This document shows positions 1 to 9,432 of a stretch of 64,000 nucleotides of DNA, piece after piece. This DNA comes from Eustoma russellianum. Taxonomy: Eukaryota; Streptophyta; Magnoliopsida; Gentianales; Gentianaceae. A program made the translations under genes and the position numbers. The first letter of the stretch is position 1, and each line of letters opens with the position of its first letter. Location of the stretch: contig AP025067.1 in assembly GCA_036186865.1 (NCBI GenBank), positions 26,018,554 to 26,082,553 on the forward strand, in the 5' to 3' direction. The notes beneath the pieces were generated by a model. The model had not been told where the DNA came from and made no database searches. It saw only the letters and a program-made list of their open reading frames with translations.

Positions 1-630
1 CCGACAAGCAAAAAGGGCTCGGAAGGGGAACTCAGCTATTCTGAGGAAAAGAAGGTAACGAAGAATAAGTTTTAGGCCGTTGGGTTGGATTTGAGGAAGT
101 CTGAGACCATAAGCCCGCATAATACGAACAAGTGGCTCAGAAACAGGAAGGTTAAAACCTGACTTGAAATAATCTTCGTAGACCGCTTCATAATCCCTAG
201 GGGGATCATAAGTAGTCTGACCAGGCAAGGGGAGGATTGAGCCGAACCGATTTTTGTCAATCTTATGAAATTTACAGATCCTGTCTAGGTAGGCCTCGGA
301 CAGAGTTGAAAAAGACTCTTGAACAAGGAGAGAGAGCAGACCTCTCTCGATGACCCCCGAGAACTGATATGGGCCCCTTAATGGGGCCGGGGGATTTACA
401 GATGCCGGAGCATGAGCAATCCTTGCTTGCTCCGGCGAAGAACTGACCACGGTGATAGCTTTGCTGGACTGAGCAGAGTCACCGGTGGTCCGACGCAGAT
501 TACTGATGGGAAGATCATCAGCAGAGGCTGATCTACCGGACAGAGATGGAGAGCTGAAGTTCTCTCCACCACCGGCGGCGTAAGAACCACCCTCAGAAAA
601 ATTTTGGGAATCGTTGGAAGAAGAAGACAT
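1..630 (-). CDS. antisense additional ORF of a gypsy element, putative 'gypsy type transposon' domain (partial)
   Basis: An open frame of 210 codons starts at the ATG complementary to 628-630 and runs without a stop to base 1, so the C-terminal part lies outside the window. The first ~75 residues are Ser/Gly/Ala-rich and low in complexity. From about residue 85 a folded domain begins (PYQFSGVIERGLL, then YDPPRDYEAVYEDYF, then SEPLVRIMRAYGLRLPQIQPNG). This spacing resembles the plant 'putative gypsy type transposon' family (Pfam Transposase_28) found in antisense ORFs of Tat-lineage elements. The role of these proteins is unknown. The frame is undamaged across the visible part, so the element may be fairly young. 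A TATA box lies 168 bases upstream. The family call rests on pattern memory, not a search. Confidence 0.6.
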   Translation of the reverse strand, partial: MSSSSNDSQNFSEGGSYAAGGGENFSSPSLSGRSASADDLPISNLRRTTGDSAQSSKAITVVSSSPEQARIAHAPASVNPPAPLRGPYQFSGVIERGLLSLLVQESFSTLSEAYLDRICKFHKIDKNRFGSILPLPGQTTYDPPRDYEAVYEDYFKSGFNLPVSEPLVRIMRAYGLRLPQIQPNGLKLILRYLLFLRIAEFPFRALFACR

Positions 631-797
631 TGTGAAAAGTGAGATGAAAAAGAGGACTTACTGAGAAAAAGACGAAGAAGGCTGAGGAAGCCGGGTAAGA
701 CAACCGGAAAAGATGGGTAATACGCCGAAGAAGAAAAGCCAAGCAAGAGCAGAAATGAAAACGGAGATAAAAGTTTCAAGATGACCGTGGAGAGCCC

Positions 798-805
798 TAT
801 TTATA
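798..805 (-). promoter_or_regulatory. TATA box for the antisense ORF
   Basis: TATAAATA reads on the minus strand 168 bases upstream of the ATG at 630. Transcription would start near 765-775, giving a ~140-base leader. The motif and spacing are typical for a plant pol II promoter. Its use is inferred. Confidence 0.45.
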
Positions 806-1026
806 GGATTTCAGCTTGGCAGCCCAAATGTCACCGTGGTATTATTATCCTCGATCTTTGTAACGGCCGAATACGAAAAGATGCATAACAGACGCTTCGT
901 GCTAATGCGCAGAGCACCCCAATCAGATGCTGACACATCATGATTGAAAGGACGATGCTATTAAAGGCTTTGAATCGATTAGCCTGCCCTCTCAGGCCAG
1001 CTCAACCAAACTAATCTGGGGGCAAA

Positions 1027-1800
1027 TGGTGAACCAAAAATAATTACCCGTTAGTCAACAACAGTCAACAGTACAATCCTTGCAGTTCAGCACCCAAGCA
1101 TTGCTGATCAGCCTTGGCTGCACTTCGGCTGTGCCCCATGACATCCTTTTTACTATCAAAGAATAGGCCAAGGACTGCACCTCGGTACCTAACTTCAACC
1201 TCAGATTCAGCCTAAGTACTACACTCCAGATCACTTCGGCCAGATTCAACATTGCACCTCGGCAAAGCCTGGTTTTGCACTTCGGGGAAGGAGCCAAGCA
1301 CAACATTACATCATAGAACCATCAGGCAGAAGTACAGTTCAAAGAAAGAGTACACGTCTGGCTATTCAGCCTGTACACGGCAAAGTCACTTCAGCCGACC
1401 TACTAGTCACATCAGCTGGCCTACCGGTCATATCAGCAGACCTATTGCATCATAGGTCTTCTGCCCCAAGCAAACGTCCCATCCGGCTTCAGAAACCGAG
1501 GACAAGGGGAAAACTAATAAAAGCAAGCCAAGGCAGACCAGAAAGGGGATCCGGTCCATCGAAACATTTTCCTATCTCCTGAAGCTAATACATCAAATTT
1601 TCTCTTCAGTCAACACCTGTGAGAATTTTCTAACTCCACACACTAAACTATATTCTCAGTGAGAAATGACCCAAACTGACTTGAGCGTCGGAAGGTTTTA
1701 CCTGGGGTCATCCCCCTGGGACCTCTGATTTTTGCTTCCTTGTGCAAGATTCCCAAGGAGCTATTCCAGCTATTTTCTTTTATCCAGCTAACGACATTTA
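1027..1800 (+). repeat. probable 3' LTR of the gypsy element
   Basis: It begins with TGGTGAACC directly after the purine-rich CTGGGGGCAAA tract, the usual polypurine-tract and LTR arrangement. It contains the repeated TTCGG/CTCGG motifs and the TGAGCGTCGG block. The right boundary is uncertain (about 1780-1800), and no second copy is present to confirm it. Confidence 0.4.
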
Positions 1801-2390
1801 TTTGAAGTCATCTTTGACCCTTGATGAAGATCCGGCTTCATCAATTTTAGTGATTCAAATTTTGTCCCAAAAACTCATTCCAAAATCTACTTGTGGTTTA
1901 GGGGGTTTATGAAAAGTCTTCATGGCTAAATCACGTGCAAAAGAACTCCATCATGTTATCATCAAAATGTTTGCTGAATTAAAGTTCAATTGAACTTCAA
2001 AACATATAGTGATGCATTTAACAACCCGGAAGTTAGGCTGGTAAAGATGTTATACAATGACAAGAGATTTAAAACAACAACAAACACCTTATATATCCAA
2101 CGACAGCAAAAGCTATCTCTAAGGTCCGGAAAGAATGAGCGGCAGGCAAACAATATTTCTCACAAAGGATATAGAGTTTGCTTCTAATGAGGCCCACAAC
2201 TCTATATGTACCTGCATAAATGACACAATAGTAGAGATATAGTGTGCTAGTGTGTTACTTCAGGAATTCAGTAAATACAGATAGACAACTTTCGATATTA
2301 AAATAGTCATAATCATGTACATGCACAAATAATGAAAGACAGACAAAAATAAAAACAAAAAACATAAAAGTGCAAAGTCAACCTAAAGTG
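1800..2390. other. AT-rich non-coding stretch
   Basis: No convincing coding exon, RNA gene or repeat boundary was seen. A short plus-strand ORF at 1990-2187 has no recognisable domain and biased composition, so I treat it as chance. Confidence 0.5.
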
Positions 2391-2399
2391 TATATCTAA

Positions 2400-2600
2400 G
2401 CCCCTAAATATAATCTAAGGTGTCCATATATGTTGCCTAAACCTCGTTAACCTTAATCATCTGTCTCCATCAACTCCTATCCTAGACCATGTACTCAGAG
2501 AGTTGCAACTCTAGTAGGCCATATCTAATCCGCTCATCCCAAGTCAGTTTGTGTCTGTCTTTAGTCTTCTTTCCCTCTGCAATGAAGCTTTTAACTGCTC
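2400..2600 (-). pseudogene. 3' tail of an RTE-type LINE reverse transcriptase (remnant)
   Basis: Read on the minus strand, one frame gives KLTWDERIRYGLLELQLSEYMV, a stop, then DRS, a stop, and WRQMIKV. This matches the spacing of the conserved C-terminus of plant RTE LINE polyproteins (a P/K-TWDE segment, a D-L-x-L-x-L helix, then DR-x-x-WR). Several stops show it is dead. Only about 60 residues remain and no poly(A) or other domain is visible. The assignment is from pattern recognition only. Confidence 0.4.
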
Positions 2601-2675
2601 TAACAGATGAAGTTAGAAATTTAAAATTTAAAACTCAAACTTTATTCGAATTCAACTTTTCTTAAAGGCCATTAG

Positions 2676-2787
2676 AAATTGACGTGGCCGTTAACTTTAG
2701 GACGTAAAAATGATTTTATATAGTGACTAAGAGATTTTGAATTTGATGTTCTTTTTAAAGCCATTCGAAATTGACATGGCCGTGGCC
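2676..2787 (+). repeat. left copy of ~110 bp direct repeat flanking the LINE
   Basis: This stretch (from AAATTGACGTGGCCGTT to GAAATTGACATGGCCGTGG) recurs at 8062-8167 on the other side of the LINE with about a dozen differences. Within it the AAATTGAC-RTGGCC motif occurs twice, about 95 bases apart, so the pre-insertion site may have been a short tandem repeat. Confidence 0.7.
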
Positions 2788-2885
2788 AAAACTCATCACT
2801 ATTCATCCTAGTAGTTAGTGTTCTCTCTCTTCGCTAGGGCTACTTCCTCCTCGCGAAATCCCTAGAATCTTCCCGATAGCCGGCG

Positions 2886-4689
2886 ATGGACGCCGACAAG
2901 CCTAACTAGAGCTCTGAAGAGCTTGACCTCCTTATCCGCAACGTGAATAAGCACAAAAGGCCAACAGAGGACGACCCGATGAACTGTGTGTAGGACTCAC
3001 CGACGCAACTTCGTAGCTGGGTGAATGTTATCAGCAGACCAGAGCCCGTCAAAGCTATATACACTGGCGAAGACGATGAGGACAATACTCTAAATGAACT
3101 ATTAGAGGCTTATGACGAAGCTTTATTGGAGGAAGAAGATGACGAACCAGCTATAGGTCAAGTCTCCATCGAAGTGCCACTAGACACATGCAAGAACTTA
3201 TGGAAGCCATGGAAGAAAGCCCTTGTGGTAAAGGTGTTGGGTAAGAACTTTTCTTTCAAACTGTTGGAGTGCAGGTTAACTGATTTATGGGCAATGGGGG
3301 GTCCTTGGATATTGTTGATTTGGATGATGGCTATTTTGTAGTCCGTTTTTTTAATAATCTCATTACTTGAATGCCCTAGAAAACGGTCCCTGGATGATCC
3401 AAGGACACTATATCACGGTAACCAATTGGCACCCATTTTTCTCCACATCTAAGGTTGTCACTACTAAAACTCTGGCTTGGGTGAGAATACCACGGTTGCC
3501 CCTTGAATTTTTTGATGAAAACACTCTGCTATCTATCGGAGGTCAATTGGGGCGTGCTGTTAAGGTGGATAACACCACTATGCAGGTAGATAGGGGGAAG
3601 TATGCCCGAATATGTGTAGAAGTGGACCTACGGAAACCATTAGTCGCCTGTGTTAAACTCAACCGGCTGAAATTTAGTGTGGAGTATGAGGGGCTAAATG
3701 TCATCTACTTCCGTTGTGGCAGATATGGCCACAACCTGGATAATTGCCAAGATGGGGGAGACGGAAATGTGGAAATGAGGGACGGGGCTAGGGATAAAGC
3801 GGACAAACAGTCCAAGGCCGAACCCTTTGGCCCTTGGATGATCGCGTCAAACCGTAGAAGGAAGCCAAACCATGGTAAGATGCCAACTGAGGCCACGGAC
3901 AATGGCATTAAGGAGATTGAATCGGATGGGAGGAGGTATACACGACAGGCGCCCATAGGGGGACCGCAGGATGGCACGGCGGGACATGGAGTGGGTTCAA
4001 GATTCAATCCGCTAGGTGAGTATTGGGAGGAGAAAATGCATGATGAAACAGAACCGCTGCGGAAATACTTACAGGAGATTCCTGACAAAGGACCTGCAGT
4101 AGTGTTTAATTCCTGCTCTAAAGAAGATGCCGCGTTCGAAACAGGCCGCAAGAAAAAGGGGTTTCAAATGCCAAGTCAACCGAGGGCTAGACTATATAGT
4201 GTAAGCAAACAGTCCAGAGATGATGGTGCAACGGACGGCGCCACTGACAATGGGAGGATGAGTTACAGAGGGGGAGTGATAAGAGGACGAGGCGGCGCCT
4301 CTAGCAGAGGCAGGGGCCACCAGAAACCCAGATCACTCAGAGACATTACAAACAAGCAATTTGACATGCCTTCTTTGGGTCACTTTGATACTGCAGCGTT
4401 GGGGGAGTGGCCAAGTCTATCTGACTCCAGGAGTGTCAGAGTCCAACGTATTAGGGGAGACTCTATCAAACAGCACCCACCGGATGAAGGCCTCAGACAA
4501 ACGGACAAGGGGAAACTGATTGAGGCGCTAAATATCCGGGCTGACACGCAAGTGGATGACGGGATGATGTTCATGGAGTTTGCCAATGATGTACCCGAAG
4601 GGTCTAAGAGAGAGGTGGGGGGCTGGCTGCTCTTTCCCAATGAAAATCTTATCTCAGAACTGCAGGGGAGCTACCTCCCCTGGATTTAG
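2886..4689 (+). pseudogene. LINE ORF1: DUF4283 / zinc-knuckle nucleic-acid-binding protein
   Basis: In plant L1 elements this gag-like protein coats the element RNA. The likely ancestral start is the ATG at 2886, in frame with 3021-3341 but followed by stops near 2907 and 2991. The frame shifts around 3290-3370 and then runs openly from 3367 to 4689 (440 residues). The segment with GPWMIQGHYITVTNWHP and LAWVRIPRLPLEFF is the DUF4283 core. A zinc knuckle follows near 3710-3755 (FRCGRYGHNLDNC), but its first Cys is replaced by Tyr, so it is probably non-functional. The C-terminal half is hydrophilic with an RGRG-rich patch (4285-4315). It overlaps the start of ORF2 by 50 bases. Confidence 0.85.
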
Positions 4690-7600
4690 ACGGGCTCTAC
4701 ACGAGCTTATCCGAGACCATAAACCAGATATACTCTTCCTAATGGAAACCCAAACCCAAAGCTATAACGGGCAATGGATTCTTAGGCAGTATCACTACAC
4801 TGACAGCGTTGTTGTCGAAGCCAGGGGCTATGCAGGTGGCCTTTGGTGCTACTGGTGCAACGATGATGTTGATATCTGTGTCCTCAGCTACACGGCACAG
4901 ATGATCAACGTGTAGGTGAGGCAATCGAATACTCAGTCGTGCATTTTGTCGATGATTTACGCATCCCCTAAGGTTGATATAAGGGACACTCTTTGCGATT
5001 ATGTGGAGTCTATGAGTGCTGCTATCAATATTACATGGGCCCTCATTGGAGATTTTAATCAAGTCCTTCACCAAGATGATAAGGTGGGAGGGAAACCGGT
5101 GCAGGGGTATGCAAGGGAACGCATGTGGAATATGTTTGAGTTCTGTGAAATGACTGAGTTTCCTTTTTCGGGACCTAACTTTACATGGTCGAACAAACAG
5201 GCCGGGCGGTGCAAAATACAACAACGAATCGATCAAGGTTGGGGAAACATCAAATGGCACCAACACTTCAATCACACTGAGATTTTACACCTCAGCCGCA
5301 TACATTCGGACCACAATCCAATTCTACTAAATACTGCAAGGGACCTAACGGGGGACGACGGTTGCAGGTACTTTCGCTTCCAGCCGTTGCTGCTTGAGCA
5401 TCGTGAATTCCCCAGCTTCATGGAGACCGCTTGGAATAACGAAGCGGGGGATATTCTGGCAATTCAAAGCCAGTTTGTGGAAAGGCTACAGAGATGGCAA
5501 CGTGATGTGTTTGGCAACACATCCCATAAGAAAAAAAGATGTGTGGCAAGATTGAGAGGAATCCAACGGGAACGGGAACTGAGACCATCAAGATTCTTAG
5601 ATTAGTTGGAGCAACAACTACTTATGGAGTATGACGAGCTGCTAAAGCTTGATGAAGCCTTTTGGCAACAAAGAAGCAAATCGAAGTGGCTTATCAAAGG
5701 GGAGCAAAACTCACGCTCTTTTCACCAAGCCCTTGCGTTGAGAAGGAGCCGAGCCACTGTGAGGAGATTGAAAGATAAAGACGGGCTTGGGTGGAGGGAT
5801 CCGGACACCCTTACTCACATGGTACGCAGCTATTATATCGAGCTTTACACGAAGAACACCGACTGGGACGCCAGTAAGGCAACTTATACATTCCCACCGA
5901 TGAGTCATCACCAAAGAAGAGCTCTCAACCACACTGTTTCCGCGAAGGAGGTTGAAGTGGCCATCTTTCAGATGAAGCCGCATAAAGTTCTAGGTCCCGA
6001 TGGATTTTCTCTGATCTTCTACCAAAGAAATTGGACGGTGGTTGGCCCTGCCGTTACGAAATTTATTCAAGAGGCTTTCGCAAACAGGATGTACCCTCTC
6101 TCAATGAATGAATCCCTAATCACCCTTTTACCCAAAAGGAAAAACGCGGAAGATATCGGGCAATTCCGCCCAATTGCCCTCAGCAATGTCCTAACCAAAA
6201 TTGTGTCTAAAATTGTTGCTAACAGAGTGAAACCCATCATTCCACTTTTGATTTCTCCAAGTCAATGTGCGTTCACTCCGAGGAGAATGGCGGCAGAGAA
6301 TATACTTGTGGCACAAGAGTTGATACATACGATACGTAATAAGAAAGGAAGGAAAGGGATTATGGTGGTAAAGATTGATCTTATGAAGGCGTCCTACACG
6401 CGGTTGGGTTTGGGGAACATATGATCGATATAATCATGTTTAGCATTACAACCTCTAGGCTATATATTGTTTGGAATGGGCAGAGACTAAATCCTTTCCA
6501 ACCATCTAGAGGAATCCGACAGGGAGACCCCCTTGCCCCATATCTGTTTCTACTGTGTATGGACGTTCTCAGGCAGTACATTGATATGGCAGTGTCGACG
6601 AACTGATGGAAACCTGTCAAGGCCTCCAGGGGATCTCATGGAGTGTCACACATTTTCTTCGCGGATGACCTTCTTTTGTTTGGTGAGACATCGGTGGAAC
6701 AAGCTTTGGTGATAAGAGACGTACTCAGCCACTTTTGTGCAATCTCAGGCCAAAAAATCAGCTTTCATTTCTAAGAACACGGATCCACAGTTGAAGGAGA
6801 TGTTGAGTAGATACCTAGACTGTCAAAACACTGCGGACTTGGGCGCATACTTGGGAATGCCCATCCTACGTGATCGTGTGACTGCCAAGACGTATAATTT
6901 CCTTGTTGAGAACACGAAGCGCAAGTTGGAGGGGTGGAAATCCAAGCTTCTATCACAGACGGCGCGAGGACTGCTGATACAGTCGGTTGTCAATACCATG
7001 TCATCCTACGCCATGCAAACAATCAAGCTTCTAGTCTCTGTTGTGGATGAAATTGAAAAACGCAGCAGTCAATTTTTCTGGGGGGAGCTGGACGGTACTA
7101 GGCGAATGCACTATATCTCATGGGATAAACTATGTCAGCCTAAATCTGCTGGCGGCCTGGGCCTCAAGAGCTTAAGGAAAATGAACATTGCATACCTACT
7201 TAAATTGGGATGGTATGTCTTAATCAAGAAGGATCTCCTGTGGGTCAAAATCATGAGAGCGAAATATGGTTCACCGTTGGACAGCAATGCAAAAGGCAAT
7301 ATCTCAGCCGTATGGAGGGGCATTAGGAGTTGCGCCGAATCGTTAAGAGCAGGAATTGAGTCTTCCTACTTTCAGCACGAATCGCATGATGTCCAGCCGC
7401 AACAACCCCGTTGGAATGCAAGCTCCTCCGGAAAATTCACTATTAGTAGCGCCTATGATATACAGGGACAAACCGCTACCCTATGGTATAAAATGGCTGG
7501 GAAAGGATTTGGAAACTCAAAGGCCCGAACAGAGGAAACTTCTTACTATGGCGCATGCGGCACGAATGCCTCCCCACAGTAAGATTTCTATATGATAGGC

Positions 7601-7917
7601 ATTTGATAGATTCGACATGTTGCAGGATGTGTGGTGAAGTGGCGCACAACCATTTACACGATCTGAGAGACTGCGGATGGGCACATGACATTTGGAATTT
7701 GGCGGTTAAACCGATTGTTAGTGCTGAATTTTTCCGTCATGCTGAAATGACGAGATGGGTTGACAGTAACTTGACCAAGAATTTTGGGCGCAACACCACG
7801 TCCCTGGGGTGGAGCTATCTGTTTAGGGAGTTGGTGTTCGGTATTTGGTTTTGGCGCAACAAACGTTGGCATGATAATAGTATAGCACTCTGCCCCCCTT
7901 TTTATTTTGTCTAACAC
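4640..7917 (+). pseudogene. LINE ORF2: endonuclease-reverse transcriptase, broken
   Basis: It starts at the ATG at 4640 (MKILSQNCRGA, the typical plant L1 start). The APE-type endonuclease spans about 4640-5340 with the GDFNQVL and HSDHNPI catalytic signatures; a stop lies at 4913 and another at 5603. The reverse transcriptase follows: VLGPDG (5985), FRPIALSN (6163), then a damaged motif A (VKIDLMKAS near 6370), where a deletion and frameshift join it to SRGIRQGDPLAPYLF (about 6500-6550) and an intact FADD (6658-6669). Another frameshift lies near 6740-6775. The zf-RVT segment is at about 7560-7700 (CCRMCGEVAHNHLHDLRDC). RNase H is absent. It would nick DNA and prime cDNA synthesis in an active element; this copy cannot. 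Confidence 0.88.
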
Positions 7918-8540
7918 ATAGTTCAGAGAACTCTTCGAGTACAATCATCCCATAGTCTGGGTGATTTTTTTTGTTGCATAGAACTGGTATAGCGCAAATG
8001 TTCTCCATGTAAAGTTCTGATTTTTTGAAATGATATGAACAGCGATTCGTTTCGATCAAAAAAATTGACATGGCCGTTGATTTTAAGACGTAAAGATGAT
8101 TTTATATAATGACTAAGAGACTTTGAATTAGATGTTTTTTTAAAGCCATTAAAAATTGACGTGGCCATTATGTAAACTGACCCGGACATTCATTAAACAA
8201 AGAGGAATTTATAATTTTGTTTTGAAAAAGAAATTGATGAATGTAATACTTTTATTTTTATTTTAAAATTGTCGTCATTAGAAGGTAAGATATTAACATA
8301 AAATGCCCATGCCCTAATCTTGAAATTGGGCGGCCCTAATCTTCAGCTGTGGTAGGAGGTGGTTATCGGGATGTGGTAAATTTCGTCCTGCGCTCTTGTT
8401 GTTCGTTTCCTTCAATTATAGTGCCTCGTAAACTTTGCTCAGATTGGTTTTCTATTGAGCAGAGCTTCTGTGAAAAATTATTGAAATTCTTAAGGAGGAA
8501 AAGAAGTCGGTGGGTTCTGTAGAAAAGTGGCATAGAGAAG
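7918..8540. other. spacer and upstream region of the uS17 gene
   Basis: Apart from the direct repeat there is no repeat or ORF of note. The last ~200 bases become less AT-rich and should hold the promoter and leader of the uS17 gene. I see no convincing TATA box. Confidence 0.5.
8062..8167 (+). repeat. right copy of ~110 bp direct repeat flanking the LINE
   Basis: It matches 2676-2787 (AAATTGACATGGCCGTT to AAATTGACGTGGCC) with scattered substitutions. It is too long and too diverged for an ordinary fresh target-site duplication; see findings. Confidence 0.7.
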
Positions 8541-9432
8541 ATGAAACCGGTGGTGGGAATGGTGGTATCAAACAAGATGCAGAAATCGGTGGTGGTGGCG
8601 GTCGATAGGCTTTTCCACCACAAGCTCTACAACAGATACGTTAAGCGGACCTCCAAATTCATGGCTCATGACGAAAAGAATGAGTGCAATATTGGCGATC
8701 GTGTATTATTCCTTCTCTTTCCTTTTTTTTTTTGGTTTTTTTTTTTTTGCATAGTTACTCCATCTTTTTCAATAACATTGTAATTGATTGATTGAGCTTT
8801 GAAGTGTCAACAGTTTGTGCAATCTTATTCAATGAACTTATTTCACTGTACTGAACATTGGTACTTTTAATAGATCAATCGGTTTTCGAGCTCAATTTTA
8901 GGAGTGTATAAGTTTTGTAGGATATATAGTTTATAATGAAGATACTTGACATCATAAAAAAGGTTGTATTGTACAAGGAAAGAAGTTTGTTTTGGATATG
9001 ATAGATGGAAGTGACAAATGCTTGAATAACCTGAACTCTAAGTTTATGGAGGAATTAGATGCTCATTTCTACCTATGGTATCTACTTGTTACTTTGGGTG
9101 TTCGTCTATACTGGTATATTGTGATCCAAAATCTGAATTGTTTATGTTTGTCCTGATTATCGTATTTTCTGATGGTAGATTGTGATAAATATATGTTAAG
9201 TTTTTTTTGTTCGGATCTTTTATCTGATGAATTATTTGTGAAATGCATTCATCAGAATTTATACTGACAGGTCAGGTTAGACCCTTCCAGACCATTGAGC
9301 AAGCGTAAAAACTGGGTTGTTGCTGAGATTCTGAAGAAGGCACAGATTTATACGCCTCAATCTCCAGGTGACACTGCAAGATTAGACAAGGCAGCAGATG
9401 TATCTTCTGCAACTAGCTCATCTCCTGCTTGA
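8541..9432 (+). CDS. uS17m: small ribosomal subunit protein uS17, organellar (probably mitochondrial), two exons
   Basis: Exon 1 is 8541-8702 and exon 2 is 9271-9432, joined by a GT-AG intron in phase 0, giving 107 residues. The protein is a uS17 OB-fold, which binds small-subunit rRNA near the h7-h11 region. Visible family features are GMVVSNKMQKSVVVAVDR (residues 6-23), YNRYVKRTSKFMAHDE (30-45), NIGDRVRLDPSRPLSK (50-65) and WVVAEILKKA (69-78). The splice was chosen because it restores the invariant GDRV-RLDPSRPLSK stretch. There is no long N-terminal targeting extension, as in plant nuclear mitochondrial-type S17 proteins that start directly with MKPVVG. A Ser/Ala-rich tail (about residues 83-107) extends beyond the OB-fold. 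The frame is intact with no sign of decay, so this is a likely functional housekeeping gene. Mitochondrial rather than plastid location is inferred from similarity to MKPVVG-type proteins. Confidence 0.9.
8703..9270 (+). other. intron of the uS17 gene
   Basis: The donor is CGT|GTATTATT and the acceptor ACTGACAG|GTCAGG. The 568-base intron is AT-rich and includes a long T-rich run at about 8721-8750. A GT one dinucleotide earlier (8701) is also possible but would break the protein frame. Confidence 0.85.

Larger units (their letters stand above)
1..1800 (+). mobile_element. 3' end of a Ty3/gypsy element, probably Tat lineage (truncated by window)
   Basis: Seen: an antisense ORF (1-630, minus), a G-rich purine tract near 1016-1022, then about 770 bases with LTR character, including several CACTTCGG/CACCTCGG-like motifs (1120-1460) and a block near 1680-1740 containing GACTTGAGCGTCGG. 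Known: Tat/Ogre-type plant gypsy elements can carry an additional ORF in antisense between pol and the 3' LTR, and GACTTGAGCGTCGGAGG-like blocks are common in plant gypsy LTRs. Inferred: the window opens in the 3' part of such an element, oriented plus, with its 3' LTR from about 1027 to about 1800. No gag or pol is visible, and I could not fix the right LTR end or a target duplication. Confidence 0.5.
2800..7960 (+). mobile_element. L1-type non-LTR retrotransposon (LINE), degenerate
   Basis: A CT-rich 5' leader (about 2815-2885) is followed by ORF1 (DUF4283 plus zinc knuckle), then an overlapping ORF2 with an APE-type endonuclease, reverse transcriptase and zf-RVT domain, in the usual plant L1 order. 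Both ORFs are broken by stops and frameshifts. The 3' end appears truncated: the coding similarity stops at about 7914, just after zf-RVT, with no RNase H and no clear poly(A) tail. Long direct repeats flank it. Confidence 0.9.

Noticed and set aside
396..779. Minus-strand 127-codon hydrophobic ORF
   Set aside because: Overlaps the longer antisense frame 1-630 in another phase. Its apparent signal-peptide character comes from CT-rich DNA.
4739..5275. Long minus-strand ORF (178 codons) inside the LINE
   Set aside because: Antisense shadow of the LINE endonuclease, whose motifs are clear on the plus strand.
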